This document shows positions 26,226 through 35,269 of a stretch of 64,000 nucleotides of DNA, piece by piece (position 1 is the stretch's first letter; each line of letters starts with the position of its first letter). The DNA lies in assembly GCF_035658495.1 (NCBI RefSeq), contig NZ_CP141945.1, positions 1,017,501 to 1,081,500 of the forward strand, read 5' to 3'. The notes below the pieces were generated by a model. It saw nothing but the letters and a program-made list of their open reading frames with translations, ran no database searches and was not told where the DNA came from. This DNA comes from Novosphingobium sp. RL4. GTDB lineage: Bacteria > Pseudomonadota > Alphaproteobacteria > Sphingomonadales > Sphingomonadaceae. A program made the translations under genes and the position numbers.

Positions 26226-27218
26226 TCAGCCAGTGGGGGCCGGCCCGCTGCTTTCGCGCCGGACCAGCTCGAACCGGAACACGGGCGCTTCGTCCGGCGC
26301 GCCGACCAGCGCATCCACGACGGCGCGCCCCATCTCCTCCAGCGGCTGACGGATCGTGGTGAGCGGCGGCCAGGTGGTGGCGCTGGCGGACGTATCGTCA
26401 AAGCCGACGATCGACACGTCATCCGGCACGCTCAGCCCGGTGCGATGCGCATATGTGAGCACGCCCAGCGCCATGGCGTCGTTCGTGGCGAAGATCGCGG
26501 TGGGCGGCGCTTCGCCGGCGAGCAATTGTTCCCCGGCGCGAAGGCCGGAATCGAAATCGAAGCTGCCCGGCACGAACCGGACGTCCCCGGCCGGGATGCC
26601 CGCTGCTTCCAGCCCGTCCCGGAAACCCTCGACCCGGGCGAGCGCCGCGCGGTGGTCCGCCGGCGGCGCGATCACGCCGATCCGGCGGTGCCCCAGTTCG
26701 ATCAGGTGATCGGCGATCATCCGCCCCGCCGCCCGCTCCGGTGTGGGAATGTTGAAGCTCTCCGTCACCAGCGATCCTGCCAGCCGCGCACAGGGCAAGT
26801 CGAGTTCCGAAAGCCTTTGCAGCAACGCCCTGTCGTCCGACAGCGGCGGGGCCACGAATACGCCGTCGGGCCGAAGCGCCGCCACCAGCCGGTCGAGTAT
26901 CTCGAAGCGCTCGTCACCGGACAGCGGCATCGGTTCGACAACGAGATGGTAGCCCAGTTCGCGGCAGCGGTTTGCCGCGCCCACCTGGATTGCGGAAGTG
27001 TAGCCGGGGGTGGGGTTGTTGTAGAGGAAGGCCAGCATGAACGAGCGCCCCCCGGCCAGGCGGCGTGCCGACTGATTCGGCCTGTAGCCGAGCCGGTCGA
27101 TCGCTTCGGTCACCCGCGTGCGCAGATCCTCGCTCACATTCGGCGCTTTGTTGACAACGCGGGACACGGTCTTGATGGATACGCCTGCCGCGGCAGCAAC
27201 GTCACGAATGCTGGTCAT
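26226..27218 (-). CDS. LacI-family transcription regulator 1
   Basis: A 330-residue regulator. The N-terminal helix-turn-helix reads SIRDVAAAAGVSIKTVSRVV and is followed by the hinge helix RPNQSARRLAGGRS. The periplasmic-binding-protein-like domain carries the usual LGHRRIGVIAPP and AIFATNDAMALG. The start at 27218 was chosen by family alignment; the frame runs to 27296. It diverges from the FHS sugar permease at 27614 with a TGACA/TGTCA-type palindrome between them. It converges on ndh with only 4 bp between stops. Confidence 0.9.
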   Translation of the reverse strand: MTSIRDVAAAAGVSIKTVSRVVNKAPNVSEDLRTRVTEAIDRLGYRPNQSARRLAGGRSFMLAFLYNNPTPGYTSAIQVGAANRCRELGYHLVVEPMPLSGDERFEILDRLVAALRPDGVFVAPPLSDDRALLQRLSELDLPCARLAGSLVTESFNIPTPERAAGRMIADHLIELGHRRIGVIAPPADHRAALARVEGFRDGLEAAGIPAGDVRFVPGSFDFDSGLRAGEQLLAGEAPPTAIFATNDAMALGVLTYAHRTGLSVPDDVSIVGFDDTSASATTWPPLTTIRQPLEEMGRAVVDALVGAPDEAPVFRFELVRRESSGPAPTG

Positions 27219-27363
27219 TTGCAGGCCTTGCCACACAAGATTGCGGTTGAGAATGGTTTTACGGAAATTCCCGGCCGTTCTCCGGGATCGTCGCATAATC
27301 GCGGCGTGAATGCCTCCCTGCAGGATTGCCTTGATCGATCGCGCATTGCGCGCTAATCATCCG

Positions 27364-27377
27364 GTACAACGTTGTCA
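27364..27377. promoter_or_regulatory. Proposed LacI-type operator
   Basis: GTACAACGTTGTCA is a near-perfect palindrome centred on C-G. It matches the two TGACA-n4-TGTCA sites at 32707 and 32730, and sits between LacI regulator 1 and the FHS permease. Confidence 0.5.
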
Positions 27378-27403
27378 TCTCCTCCAAAGCCGACAGCGCT
27401 GGA

Positions 27404-27453
27404 ATCCCGGGTGCGGCCCTTTCGCCGAAAGGCGAATCGATCGCACCCGGGAT
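27404..27453. repeat. REP-like nested hairpin in the FHS permease leader
   Basis: A 12-bp stem (ATCCCGGGTGCG with its complement) encloses a second perfect hairpin TTCGCC-GAAA-GGCGAA (27421-27436). The outer ATCCCGGG...CCCGGGATGACA resembles the CCCGGGATGAC palindromic repeats scattered through sphingomonad genomes. It may therefore be a dispersed element rather than a specific control structure. Confidence 0.6.
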
Positions 27454-27613
27454 GACAAACCAATAAGAACGACATGGGAGATATCGCGGTGCTCACCACG
27501 GCAGCCGACACCGGCTCGGGCTGAACCATCGCCCCGGACGCCCGCGCGTCCCCACCCTTCATCCCTGAATTGGCGCGTGGAACGCGCCCGGCAGCGCGAG
27601 TCGAGCAAAAATC

Positions 27614-28951
27614 ATGGCCTTCACGTCAGCGATCACAAGTTCCGAACCGAGCGAGGAAGCCCCCGGCGGTCATGTCGACGCGCCGGAGCTGCGCTATTTC
27701 GTCATGGCGCTGTTCTTCATCTTCGGCGGCATAACCAGCCTGAACGACGTCATCATTCCCAAGCTGAAGGAGCTGTTCACGCTCAGCTACACCGAAGCGA
27801 TGCTGGTGCAGTTCTGCTTCTTCACGGCCTATGCGGTGATCGGCATTCCCGGCGCGATGCTGGTACGCGGGATCGGCTACATGCGCGGGGCAGCGGCCGG
27901 GCTGGCGATCATGATCGTGGGCTGCCTGGCCTTCATTCCGGCATCGCAGACCGCCACCTACTGGCTGTTCCTCGCCGCCTACTTCGTGCTCGCGGCGGGC
28001 GTGGTGATCGTCCAGGTGGTGGCCAACCCGCTCATCAGCCTGCTGGGCAAGCCGGAAACGACCAGTTCGCGCCTGACCTTCGCGCAGGCCTTCAATTCGC
28101 TGGGCACCACCATCTTCCCGATCGCCGGCGCCGTGCTGATCCTGGGCAGCCTTGCCGCCGTTTCGGCGCACGACCTTTCCGGCGCCGCGCTCGATGCCTA
28201 TCGCCGCGCCGAAAGCCAGGCGATCGTCCACGGCTATCTTGCCATTGCCGGCGCGCTCGCGCTCGTCATCGCCGCCGTCTGGGCCTTCCGCAACCGCCTG
28301 CCGCCGCAGCAGCACGGCGACCATGCAGGATTCGCCGGGTTCGACCTGCTGAAGCGCCCGCGTTTCCGCTTCGGCACACTGTGCATCTTCCTTTACGTCG
28401 GCGCCGAAGTCTCCATCGGGTCGCTGATCGTCAGCTACCTCATGCAGGACCACGTCATGGCCCTGCCGGAACAGTCCGCCGGCAAGCTGATCGGGCTTTA
28501 CTGGGGCGGTGCGATGCTGGGGCGCTTCATCGGCTCTGCCGTCCTGCGCGTCCTCGATCCCGGACGGGTGCTTGCCGTCAATGCCTTCACGGCCATCGCC
28601 CTGCTCGCGCTTTCGGTGGCGAGCACCGGCACCGTCTCGGGCTATGCGCTGCTGGCCGTGGGCCTGATGAACTCGATCATGTTCCCCACGATCTTCAGCC
28701 TCGCCTGCGAGAAGCTGGGCGCCCGCGCGGCGGACGGTTCGGGCATCATCAACGTGGCGATCTGCGGCGGCGCGCTGGTGCCGCTCGCCACCGGGGCGCT
28801 GGCAGACCTGACCGGCGGCAACCTGGGCATGGCGCTGGTTCTCCCCGCGCTGTGCTACGCGGTGATCGCCGGGTTCGGCGTGTCCGCCCGGCGACCTGCC
28901 CCGGTTCCCGAAACGGAAGCCCTCAGATCAGGGGCTTTCCCGCCGATTTGA
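27614..28951 (+). CDS. FHS-family sugar MFS permease 1
   Basis: A 445-residue inner-membrane carrier with about 12 membrane segments. ELRYFVMALFFIFGGITSLN, VVANPLISLLGKPETTSSRL and AQAFNSLGTTIFP are signatures of the fucose/glucose/GlcNAc-proton symporter (FucP/NagP-like) family. It diverges from LacI regulator 1, which probably controls it. The C-terminus overlaps the convergent amidohydrolase by 29 bp. Likely substrates are monosaccharides released by the beta-glucosidases of this region. Confidence 0.85.
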   Translation: MAFTSAITSSEPSEEAPGGHVDAPELRYFVMALFFIFGGITSLNDVIIPKLKELFTLSYTEAMLVQFCFFTAYAVIGIPGAMLVRGIGYMRGAAAGLAIMIVGCLAFIPASQTATYWLFLAAYFVLAAGVVIVQVVANPLISLLGKPETTSSRLTFAQAFNSLGTTIFPIAGAVLILGSLAAVSAHDLSGAALDAYRRAESQAIVHGYLAIAGALALVIAAVWAFRNRLPPQQHGDHAGFAGFDLLKRPRFRFGTLCIFLYVGAEVSIGSLIVSYLMQDHVMALPEQSAGKLIGLYWGGAMLGRFIGSAVLRVLDPGRVLAVNAFTAIALLALSVASTGTVSGYALLAVGLMNSIMFPTIFSLACEKLGARAADGSGIINVAICGGALVPLATGALADLTGGNLGMALVLPALCYAVIAGFGVSARRPAPVPETEALRSGAFPPI

Positions 28952-30260
28952 CGATCGCGCCGCCCTTCATCACGAAGCCGACGTTTTCCAGCACCTTGAC
29001 GTCGGCCAGCGGATCGCCGTCCACGGCGATGACGTCGGCATAGCGGCCAACCTGCAGCGTGCCGACATCGGTGCTGCCCAGAAGGTCGGCGGCATTCCCG
29101 GTCGCCGTCTTGATCGCGTCCATCGGGGTCATCCCCGCGTTTACCAGCAGCGCGAATTCCTGCGCATTCTCGCCGTGCCGGGAAAGGCCGAAGGTATCCG
29201 TGCCGAAGGCGATCTTCACGCCCGCGGCATAGGCATCGTGCAGGTTGCGGCGCAGCAGCGGCGCAATGGCGAGCGCTTTTTCCGCGGTGGAGGGGTTGAG
29301 CTGCTCGGGATGCTCCTTCGCGCGCTGGTAGACCCGCTCGCCGACCAGCATCGTCGGCACGAGATAGGTCCCGTGCTGCTTGAACAGCTTGTAGCTTGCC
29401 GCATCGGCGTAGGAGCCATGCTCGATCGAATCCACGCCCAGCTCGATGGTATGGTCGATCGCCTCCTTGCCATGGGCGTGGGCAGCCACCTTCATCCCCA
29501 GCGCGTGGGCGGTGTCGATCACCGCCTTGATCTCCTCGTCCGTCATCAGCTGGTGCCGGGGATCGTCGCCGATGGACATGACCCCGCCAGACGGCATGAT
29601 CTTGATAAGGTCCACGCCTTCGCGCTTCAGGCGCCGCACCGCCAGCCGGGCGGATTCGGGGCTATCGACCACATTGTCGCTGACATGGGGAATATCGGCG
29701 AATTCCACCCGCAGGCCGTTCACCGCATCGCCGTGGCCGCCGGTCGGGCCGAGCGGAGTGCCCGCAACCCACATGCGCGGACCGGGAACCACGCCGCCCT
29801 CGATCGACTTCCTGAGCGCGACGACCACCTGGGTATCGGCCCCGCAATCGCGCACCGAGGTGAACCCGGCCAGCAGGGTGTCGCGGGTAAAGACCGTGGC
29901 CTCGATCGCATCCTCGAAAGCGCTGCGGGTCACGCTGTTGCGGATCGGATCGCCGGAATGCCACCCCGCCGTGATGTGATCATGCGTATCGATGAGGCCG
30001 GGCAGGACCGTCTTGCCGGAAAGGTCCACCACTTCGGCGCCTTGCGGCGTGACGAAGCCGGGCTGGATCGCGGTGATGCGCTCATCGGTAATCAGGATCG
30101 ACACGTTCTGGCGCGCGGCCGCGCCGGTGCCGTCGATGAAGCGGCCGGCATGGATGACGATATCCTTCGCGCCCGCGCTGCCACACGCGCCGGCGGCAAG
30201 CGCCAGCACACTGCATGCGATCGCCGCCGCACGTTTCACCGAACCCATTGCCCCCATCAT
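28923..30260 (-). CDS. Amidohydrolase-family metal-dependent hydrolase, exported
   Basis: A 445-residue amidohydrolase-superfamily protein with an N-terminal export signal (VKRAAAIACSVLALAAGAC, possibly a lipoprotein). VLPGLIDTHDHITAG gives the metal-binding HxH. VAAHAHGKEAI supplies a third histidine, SIEHGSYAD the fourth and IAFGTDTFGLSR the aspartate. Related secreted members cleave dipeptides (imidodipeptidase or prolidase-like) or amides. No clear tie to sugar use. AGGGGG precedes two adjacent ATG codons. The last 29 bp overlap the convergent permease. Confidence 0.8.
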   Translation of the reverse strand: MMGAMGSVKRAAAIACSVLALAAGACGSAGAKDIVIHAGRFIDGTGAAARQNVSILITDERITAIQPGFVTPQGAEVVDLSGKTVLPGLIDTHDHITAGWHSGDPIRNSVTRSAFEDAIEATVFTRDTLLAGFTSVRDCGADTQVVVALRKSIEGGVVPGPRMWVAGTPLGPTGGHGDAVNGLRVEFADIPHVSDNVVDSPESARLAVRRLKREGVDLIKIMPSGGVMSIGDDPRHQLMTDEEIKAVIDTAHALGMKVAAHAHGKEAIDHTIELGVDSIEHGSYADAASYKLFKQHGTYLVPTMLVGERVYQRAKEHPEQLNPSTAEKALAIAPLLRRNLHDAYAAGVKIAFGTDTFGLSRHGENAQEFALLVNAGMTPMDAIKTATGNAADLLGSTDVGTLQVGRYADVIAVDGDPLADVKVLENVGFVMKGGAIVKSAGKPLI

Positions 30261-30350
30261 ATCCCCCTGAATCGAAGCCAGATCTGCCGATAAATCAACG
30301 TTGCGCGGCGCGGGCGGACCGTCAATGGCTTTCGCGCCGCCGCGCTGCTC

Positions 30351-31367
30351 TCAGGCCGGTCCGGTGCTGCCCCGGACGATCAGTTCGTGCGGCAGCATCA
30401 GGTGCGAACCTTCTCCCCCGGCGGTGCGGCGGAATTGCGGATCGACGAGGATATCCACCGCCGCCGCCGCCATTTCCGCCTTGGGCTGGCGCACCGTGGT
30501 CAATTGCGGCCATGCCGCGCGCGACGAGGGCGCATCGTCGAACCCGCACAGGGACAGCGTTTCGGGAACGGCGATGCCGTGCTTCATGGCGGTGATGAGC
30601 ACGCCCAGCGCCATGTCGTCGTTGGAGGCGAAGATCGCCGTCGGCCGGTCCTTCAGCGCCAGCAGCCGTTCGCCCAGCGCCAACCCGGACCGCGAGGTGA
30701 AATCTCCCCGCACCACGCTGGCCTCGTCGATATCGACGCCGGCGGCCGCCATGGCCGCGCGGAAGCCTTCCTCACGGCGGGCCGATGCGCTGTGGCTGAG
30801 CGGCCCCTGCACGAAGCCGATGCGGCGATGGCCGAGGCCCAGCAGGTATTCGGTCACTTCCCGCGCCGCGCCGCGATCGTCCATGCGCACCGTGCCGGAA
30901 CCGGCGGGGGCCTTGCTGGGGGCGACCAGTACGGTGGGCAGCCCCGCCTCCGCGAAGATCGCCATCAGCGCCGCATCGTCGCAAATCGGCGGGGCGACTA
31001 TCGCCCCGTCCAGCCGCAGCGCCGCAATGCTGGCGCGCACTTCAAGCGCCCAGTCCGGCGCGGCAAGGTCGACCGGCTCCACCACCAGGTGATAGCTGCG
31101 CGCGCGGCAGCCCATCAGGGCGCCGTGCTGGACATCGGCGGCATAGCCGGACACCGGATCGTCGATGAACAGACCCAGCAGATAGGAGCGCGAGCTTGAA
31201 AGGCTGCGGGCGAAGGCATTGGGCCGGTAGTCCAGCTCCGCCACGATCCGCTGCACCAGATCGCGCAGTTCCGGGCGGACATGCGCTTCGCCATTGATGA
31301 CGCGCGAAACGGTTTTCGGCGAGACGCCTGCCCTTGCGGCGACATCCTTGATCGTCACGATACTCAT
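30351..31367 (-). CDS. LacI-family transcription regulator 2
   Basis: A 338-residue regulator. VTIKDVAARAGVSPKTVSRV is the helix-turn-helix and RPNAFARSLSSSRSYLLGLF the hinge. LGHRRIGFVQGP and AIFASNDDMALG lie in the ligand domain. It starts inside the stop of FHS permease 2 (ATGA overlap), so permease and regulator are one transcript and autoregulation is likely. Its recognition helix (PKTVSRV) nearly equals that of regulator 1 (IKTVSRV), which fits the shared operator sequence. Confidence 0.9.
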   Translation of the reverse strand: MSIVTIKDVAARAGVSPKTVSRVINGEAHVRPELRDLVQRIVAELDYRPNAFARSLSSSRSYLLGLFIDDPVSGYAADVQHGALMGCRARSYHLVVEPVDLAAPDWALEVRASIAALRLDGAIVAPPICDDAALMAIFAEAGLPTVLVAPSKAPAGSGTVRMDDRGAAREVTEYLLGLGHRRIGFVQGPLSHSASARREEGFRAAMAAAGVDIDEASVVRGDFTSRSGLALGERLLALKDRPTAIFASNDDMALGVLITAMKHGIAVPETLSLCGFDDAPSSRAAWPQLTTVRQPKAEMAAAAVDILVDPQFRRTAGGEGSHLMLPHELIVRGSTGPA

Positions 31368-32629
31368 GCCGCCACCTCCCTCGGCCGCCGGCACATGCCC
31401 GCGAACCCCGCGATCCCCGCATAGCACAGCGCCGGAAGCAGCAAGGCCGGAAGCAGGCCCGCGGCATCGGCGGCGGCCCCGGTCAGGATCGGAACCACCG
31501 CTCCGCCGACCACGGCCATGCACAGCCACATCGAGGCGAGCGGCGCCTGCCGGCTGTCCTGCGGCATCGCCAGGGCATAGATGGTGGGATACATGATCGC
31601 GTTGCAGAGCCCCACCGCGATCAGCGCGGCGGCGCCTGCCGCTCCGGGCAGCACGGTGGCAGCCACCGTCAGCGCGATCGCCGCCAGCGCGGCGTAAAGC
31701 AGCAGGCGCGCCTCGGCCATGCGCGTCAGCATCCACGCGCCCGCGAAGCGCCCGACCATGGCGCCGGCCCAGTAGAGGCCGACCAGCCTCCCCGCGCTGA
31801 CCGGTTCCAGCGCCAGGCGTTCGGGCAGCATCAGCACGTTCGTCATCAGGGTTCCGATCGTCACTTCCGCGCCCACATAGACGAAGATCGCCGCCGTCCC
31901 CCATCGCAGCCGGCGATCGCGCAGGACGGAGAATATCTGCCGCGACCAGTCCGGCGGGAGCATCCTGCCCGCGCCGGCAGGCGCCGCCGACAGCAGGGCG
32001 CGGTGGCCGACATAGAGGGCCGACAGCACCGCCAGCACCGCGCCGATCGCCACGAACGGGACGGATGCCGTTCCGCCGCCCCGATCCCCCGGCGTGATGT
32101 TCGCCAGCAGGAACGGCGCGCTCAGCACGGGGCCCAGCACCGTGCCCAGGGAATTGAAGCCCTGCAGCAGGTTGAGCCGCACCGCCGCCCCGCGAGACGG
32201 CCCGATCACCGTGACCACGGTGTTGGACGCGATCTGCAGGACCGTCTGCCCCGCCGAAAGCAGCAGCAGCGCGCCCAGTACCAGCAGGAACTGCCGCATC
32301 CCCTGCGCCAGCGCCAGCGACAGGCATCCCGCCGTCATGACCGACAGGCCGATGGCGATCGCCCGCATGTACCCGATTCGCACCACCGCCAGCGCCGCCG
32401 GTAGGGCGAACAGGAGATAGCTCGAATGGAAGGCAAGCTGGACGAGCAGCGCGCCCTTGTAGTCCAGCCCCAGCACCGCCTTGAGCTGCGGCACCAGCAG
32501 GCTGACGGATGCGCTCAGGAAGCCGCCGATGAAGAACACGCCGATCGAAAGCCAGAACAGCCGCCTGACGAGGGATTCCTGCGCATCGGACGGCAGAACG
32601 GGTGGGGCGGTGCGCGACATGTGAGGCAT
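31364..32629 (-). CDS. FHS-family sugar MFS permease 2
   Basis: A 421-residue carrier with about 12 membrane segments. FFIGGFLSASVSLLVPQLK, LQIASNTVVTVIGPSRGAAV and NLLQGFNSLGTVLGPV place it in the same fucose/glucose symporter family as the gene at 27614. It diverges from the TonB receptor at 32793 with two TGACA/TGTCA palindromes between, and is followed by the overlapping LacI gene. It would carry the final sugar product into the cytoplasm. Confidence 0.82.
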   Translation of the reverse strand: MPHMSRTAPPVLPSDAQESLVRRLFWLSIGVFFIGGFLSASVSLLVPQLKAVLGLDYKGALLVQLAFHSSYLLFALPAALAVVRIGYMRAIAIGLSVMTAGCLSLALAQGMRQFLLVLGALLLLSAGQTVLQIASNTVVTVIGPSRGAAVRLNLLQGFNSLGTVLGPVLSAPFLLANITPGDRGGGTASVPFVAIGAVLAVLSALYVGHRALLSAAPAGAGRMLPPDWSRQIFSVLRDRRLRWGTAAIFVYVGAEVTIGTLMTNVLMLPERLALEPVSAGRLVGLYWAGAMVGRFAGAWMLTRMAEARLLLYAALAAIALTVAATVLPGAAGAAALIAVGLCNAIMYPTIYALAMPQDSRQAPLASMWLCMAVVGGAVVPILTGAAADAAGLLPALLLPALCYAGIAGFAGMCRRPREVAA

Positions 32630-32706
32630 CTATGGCACTGCGCCCGGGATGGCAAAAGGACTGTTTCCCCGAAGACACAGCGCCGGCCTTATCCTGACCC
32701 AAGCCC

Positions 32707-32743
32707 TGACATCGATGTCAAATCAGGCTTGACAACGATGTCA
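32707..32743. promoter_or_regulatory. Two LacI-type operators
   Basis: TGACATCGATGTCA (32707-32720) is a perfect 14-bp palindrome. TGACAACGATGTCA (32730-32743) differs at one base. They are 23 bp apart, just over two helical turns, between FHS permease 2 and the TonB receptor, and so can control both. Outer flanks AAGCCC and GGGCTT extend the symmetry across the pair. Confidence 0.7.
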
Positions 32744-32792
32744 GGGCTTGGGCATTGCACCCTCACAAGTAACAAACATTCGGGAGGATGAC

Positions 32793-35246
32793 ATGACGAG
32801 GCACGATCTCGTCGCGGGCACAGCGCTCGCGGCTTGCCTATTTTCCGTATCTGCCGCTCACGCCCAGGATGCCGCGGCATCGGCGCAGCAGACCGTTTCC
32901 GACAACGATATCATCGTTACCGCGACCCGCCGCGAAACCACCCTGCAATCGACCCCGATCGCGATCTCGGCCTTCAGCCAGGAAACGCTGACCAAGAACG
33001 GCGTCAAGGACGTGACCGACCTTGCCCGTTTCGTCCCCTCGTTGCAGTTCAACCAACAGGGCGACCAGTCGGCCGTGCTGCTGACCTTGCGCGGCATCGG
33101 CAACGACAGCGCCTATACCGAAGTGGCCGACCCCGAAGTCGCCATCTACATCGACGGCGTATACTCGCCGCGCTCGCAGGGCGCATCGGTGCTGATGTAC
33201 GACATGGAACGCGTCGAAGTGCTGCGCGGCCCGCAGGGCACGCTGTTCGGCCGCAACGCCACCGTCGGCGCGCTCAGCCTGATCTCGGCCAAGCCCAAGC
33301 TCGGCGAATTCAGCGGCAACCTCGAACTGACCGCGGGCAATTACGACCGCTTCGGCATGCGCGGCGCGATCAACATCCCCGTCACCGATACGCTGGCCTT
33401 CCGCGTCGCCTTCGTCAGCGACCGTCATGACGGCTATGCCGATTACCAGGCCGCGCCCGACATCGTCGGCATCAACAAGTCCGCCTTCGTCACTTCGGGC
33501 AAGAAGTACTACGCGGCGGACCAGCAGTCGGGCCGCGTCTCGATGCTCTGGCAGCCGAGCGACCGCTTCAGCTGGAACCTTTCGGCCGAAGGTTTCCTCG
33601 ACAACGGCGCGCCGGTCATCGGCCTGCTCCAGACCCCGCGCGCGGGCACCAAGCGCTGGTCCACGCTCAGCGATACCGCGCCTGAAACCGATCGTTACTC
33701 GGTCGCCGTGCGCAGCACGATGAACTACGACATCACGGACGGCATCCAGCTCAGCTACATCGGTGGCTGGTCGCGCATCGGCGGCAGCACCCGCACCGAC
33801 GCCGACGCGGGCGCCCTGCCCCCGACCGGCCAGGTGGACGCGGACGGCAACGACCTGCCGCTCGGCGCCTTCAACGAGAACGCCACGCTCTCCTCGCGCT
33901 ATGACTTCCAGAGCCACGAACTCCAGCTCAAGTCCACCGGCGAGAACGACATCGACTGGATCCTCGGCGCCTATTACAGCCACGAGAAGAACAAGATCCG
34001 CTTCGATATCGACCAGCGCAACGGCTACCGCGACGGCACCTTCAGCTGGGCGGGCAGCTTCATCCAGGCCAATCGCCAGATCGATAGCCGCGCCGTGTTC
34101 GGCCAGGCCGTGTGGCATGCGTCTGACTGGCTGCGCTTCACCGGCGGCCTGCGCTACACCTCCGACAAGAAGCAGGACATCGGCGGCCGTAACGTGACCT
34201 TCTCTGGCGAAGGCTGCACCGATGCCGACAAGGCCCCCGGCGGCGCCTGCACCGGCGGCATCTTCGGCGCCTATCCCGGCGCCACCGCCGCGCAGCTGGT
34301 GGACCTGCTGCCCGGCTTCTCGATCTCGAACAACGACGTGAAGGGCAAGTGGGACAAGCTGACCTACCTCGCCCGCGTCGATGCCGACATCGCGGCCGAC
34401 ACCCTGGGCTATGCCAGCATCTCCACCGGCTTCAAGTCGGGCAACATCCAGGACAATGCCGGGCTGACCGATCCGGAAACCCTGACCAACTACGAAGTCG
34501 GCCTCAAGACCCGCCTGCTCGACCGGGCCGTGACGCTGAACCTGGCCGCCTACTATTCCGACTTCAAGGGATACCAGGTCAACCAGGCCGTCACCTTCCG
34601 CGACGATGAAGGCAATGTCGTGCGCAGCCAGATCGTGACCCAGAACGCCAAGGGCGCGAAGGCTTACGGCCTGGAAGCGGAAATGAATGCGGCCTTCACC
34701 GCCGCGGACCGCCTGAACTTCTCGGCCACGCTGCAGAAGACCAAGCTGGACGATCTGGAAAGCGTCGACGGTCGTCTCTACGACGGCGGCAAGGCCTCCT
34801 CGATCGTGCAGCTCAAGGGCAACGAACTGGCCCACGCGCCGCGCTTCTCGGCGACGCTGAGCTACGAGCACGACTTCGAACTGGCGAGCGGCGCGCGGAT
34901 CACCCCGCGCTTCACCACGCACTACGAGACCAAGAGCTGGCTGAGCTACTTCAACGGCGATGCCAATCCCTTCGTGAATGCCAACGATCCGGCGGACAAC
35001 ATGCCCGACCGCGGCACCAACGGCACCTCGTGGGACAAGCAGAAGGCCTACTTCCGCTCGGACGCCTCGATCCGTTTCGAGCCGGCTGACGGCAAGTACT
35101 CGGTCGAAGCCTTCGTCCAGAACATCGAGAACGGACACATCCGCACCGGTGCCGGCGCCTTCGGCGCGCCGCGCTACGATCCGGTGTTCCTCTCGAACCT
35201 CCAGCCGCCGCGTACCTGGGGCGTCCGCGCCCGCGCGAGCTTCTGA
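32793..35246 (+). CDS. TonB-dependent receptor
   Basis: An 817-residue outer-membrane receptor. The signal peptide ends near SAAHAQ and the TonB box region is DNDIIVTATRRET. The plug includes VAIYIDGVYSPRSQG, ERVEVLRGPQGTLFGRNAT and VGALSLISAKP; the barrel ends in an aromatic residue (RARASF). GGGAGGA precedes the ATG at 32793. It is followed after 23 bp by the halogenase-like gene and two GH3 genes, apparently one operon under the LacI operators. The substrate is probably a beta-glucan or xylan oligosaccharide. Confidence 0.92.
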   Translation: MTRHDLVAGTALAACLFSVSAAHAQDAAASAQQTVSDNDIIVTATRRETTLQSTPIAISAFSQETLTKNGVKDVTDLARFVPSLQFNQQGDQSAVLLTLRGIGNDSAYTEVADPEVAIYIDGVYSPRSQGASVLMYDMERVEVLRGPQGTLFGRNATVGALSLISAKPKLGEFSGNLELTAGNYDRFGMRGAINIPVTDTLAFRVAFVSDRHDGYADYQAAPDIVGINKSAFVTSGKKYYAADQQSGRVSMLWQPSDRFSWNLSAEGFLDNGAPVIGLLQTPRAGTKRWSTLSDTAPETDRYSVAVRSTMNYDITDGIQLSYIGGWSRIGGSTRTDADAGALPPTGQVDADGNDLPLGAFNENATLSSRYDFQSHELQLKSTGENDIDWILGAYYSHEKNKIRFDIDQRNGYRDGTFSWAGSFIQANRQIDSRAVFGQAVWHASDWLRFTGGLRYTSDKKQDIGGRNVTFSGEGCTDADKAPGGACTGGIFGAYPGATAAQLVDLLPGFSISNNDVKGKWDKLTYLARVDADIAADTLGYASISTGFKSGNIQDNAGLTDPETLTNYEVGLKTRLLDRAVTLNLAAYYSDFKGYQVNQAVTFRDDEGNVVRSQIVTQNAKGAKAYGLEAEMNAAFTAADRLNFSATLQKTKLDDLESVDGRLYDGGKASSIVQLKGNELAHAPRFSATLSYEHDFELASGARITPRFTTHYETKSWLSYFNGDANPFVNANDPADNMPDRGTNGTSWDKQKAYFRSDASIRFEPADGKYSVEAFVQNIENGHIRTGAGAFGAPRYDPVFLSNLQPPRTWGVRARASF

Positions 35247-35269
35247 TCGAAAGCTGAAAGGACAGGACA

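Noticed and set aside
27148..27162. TTGTTGACAACGCGG inside LacI gene 1 as an operator
   Set aside because: It only half matches the TGACA/TGTCA palindrome and is explained by the conserved hinge-region codons of the LacI gene.
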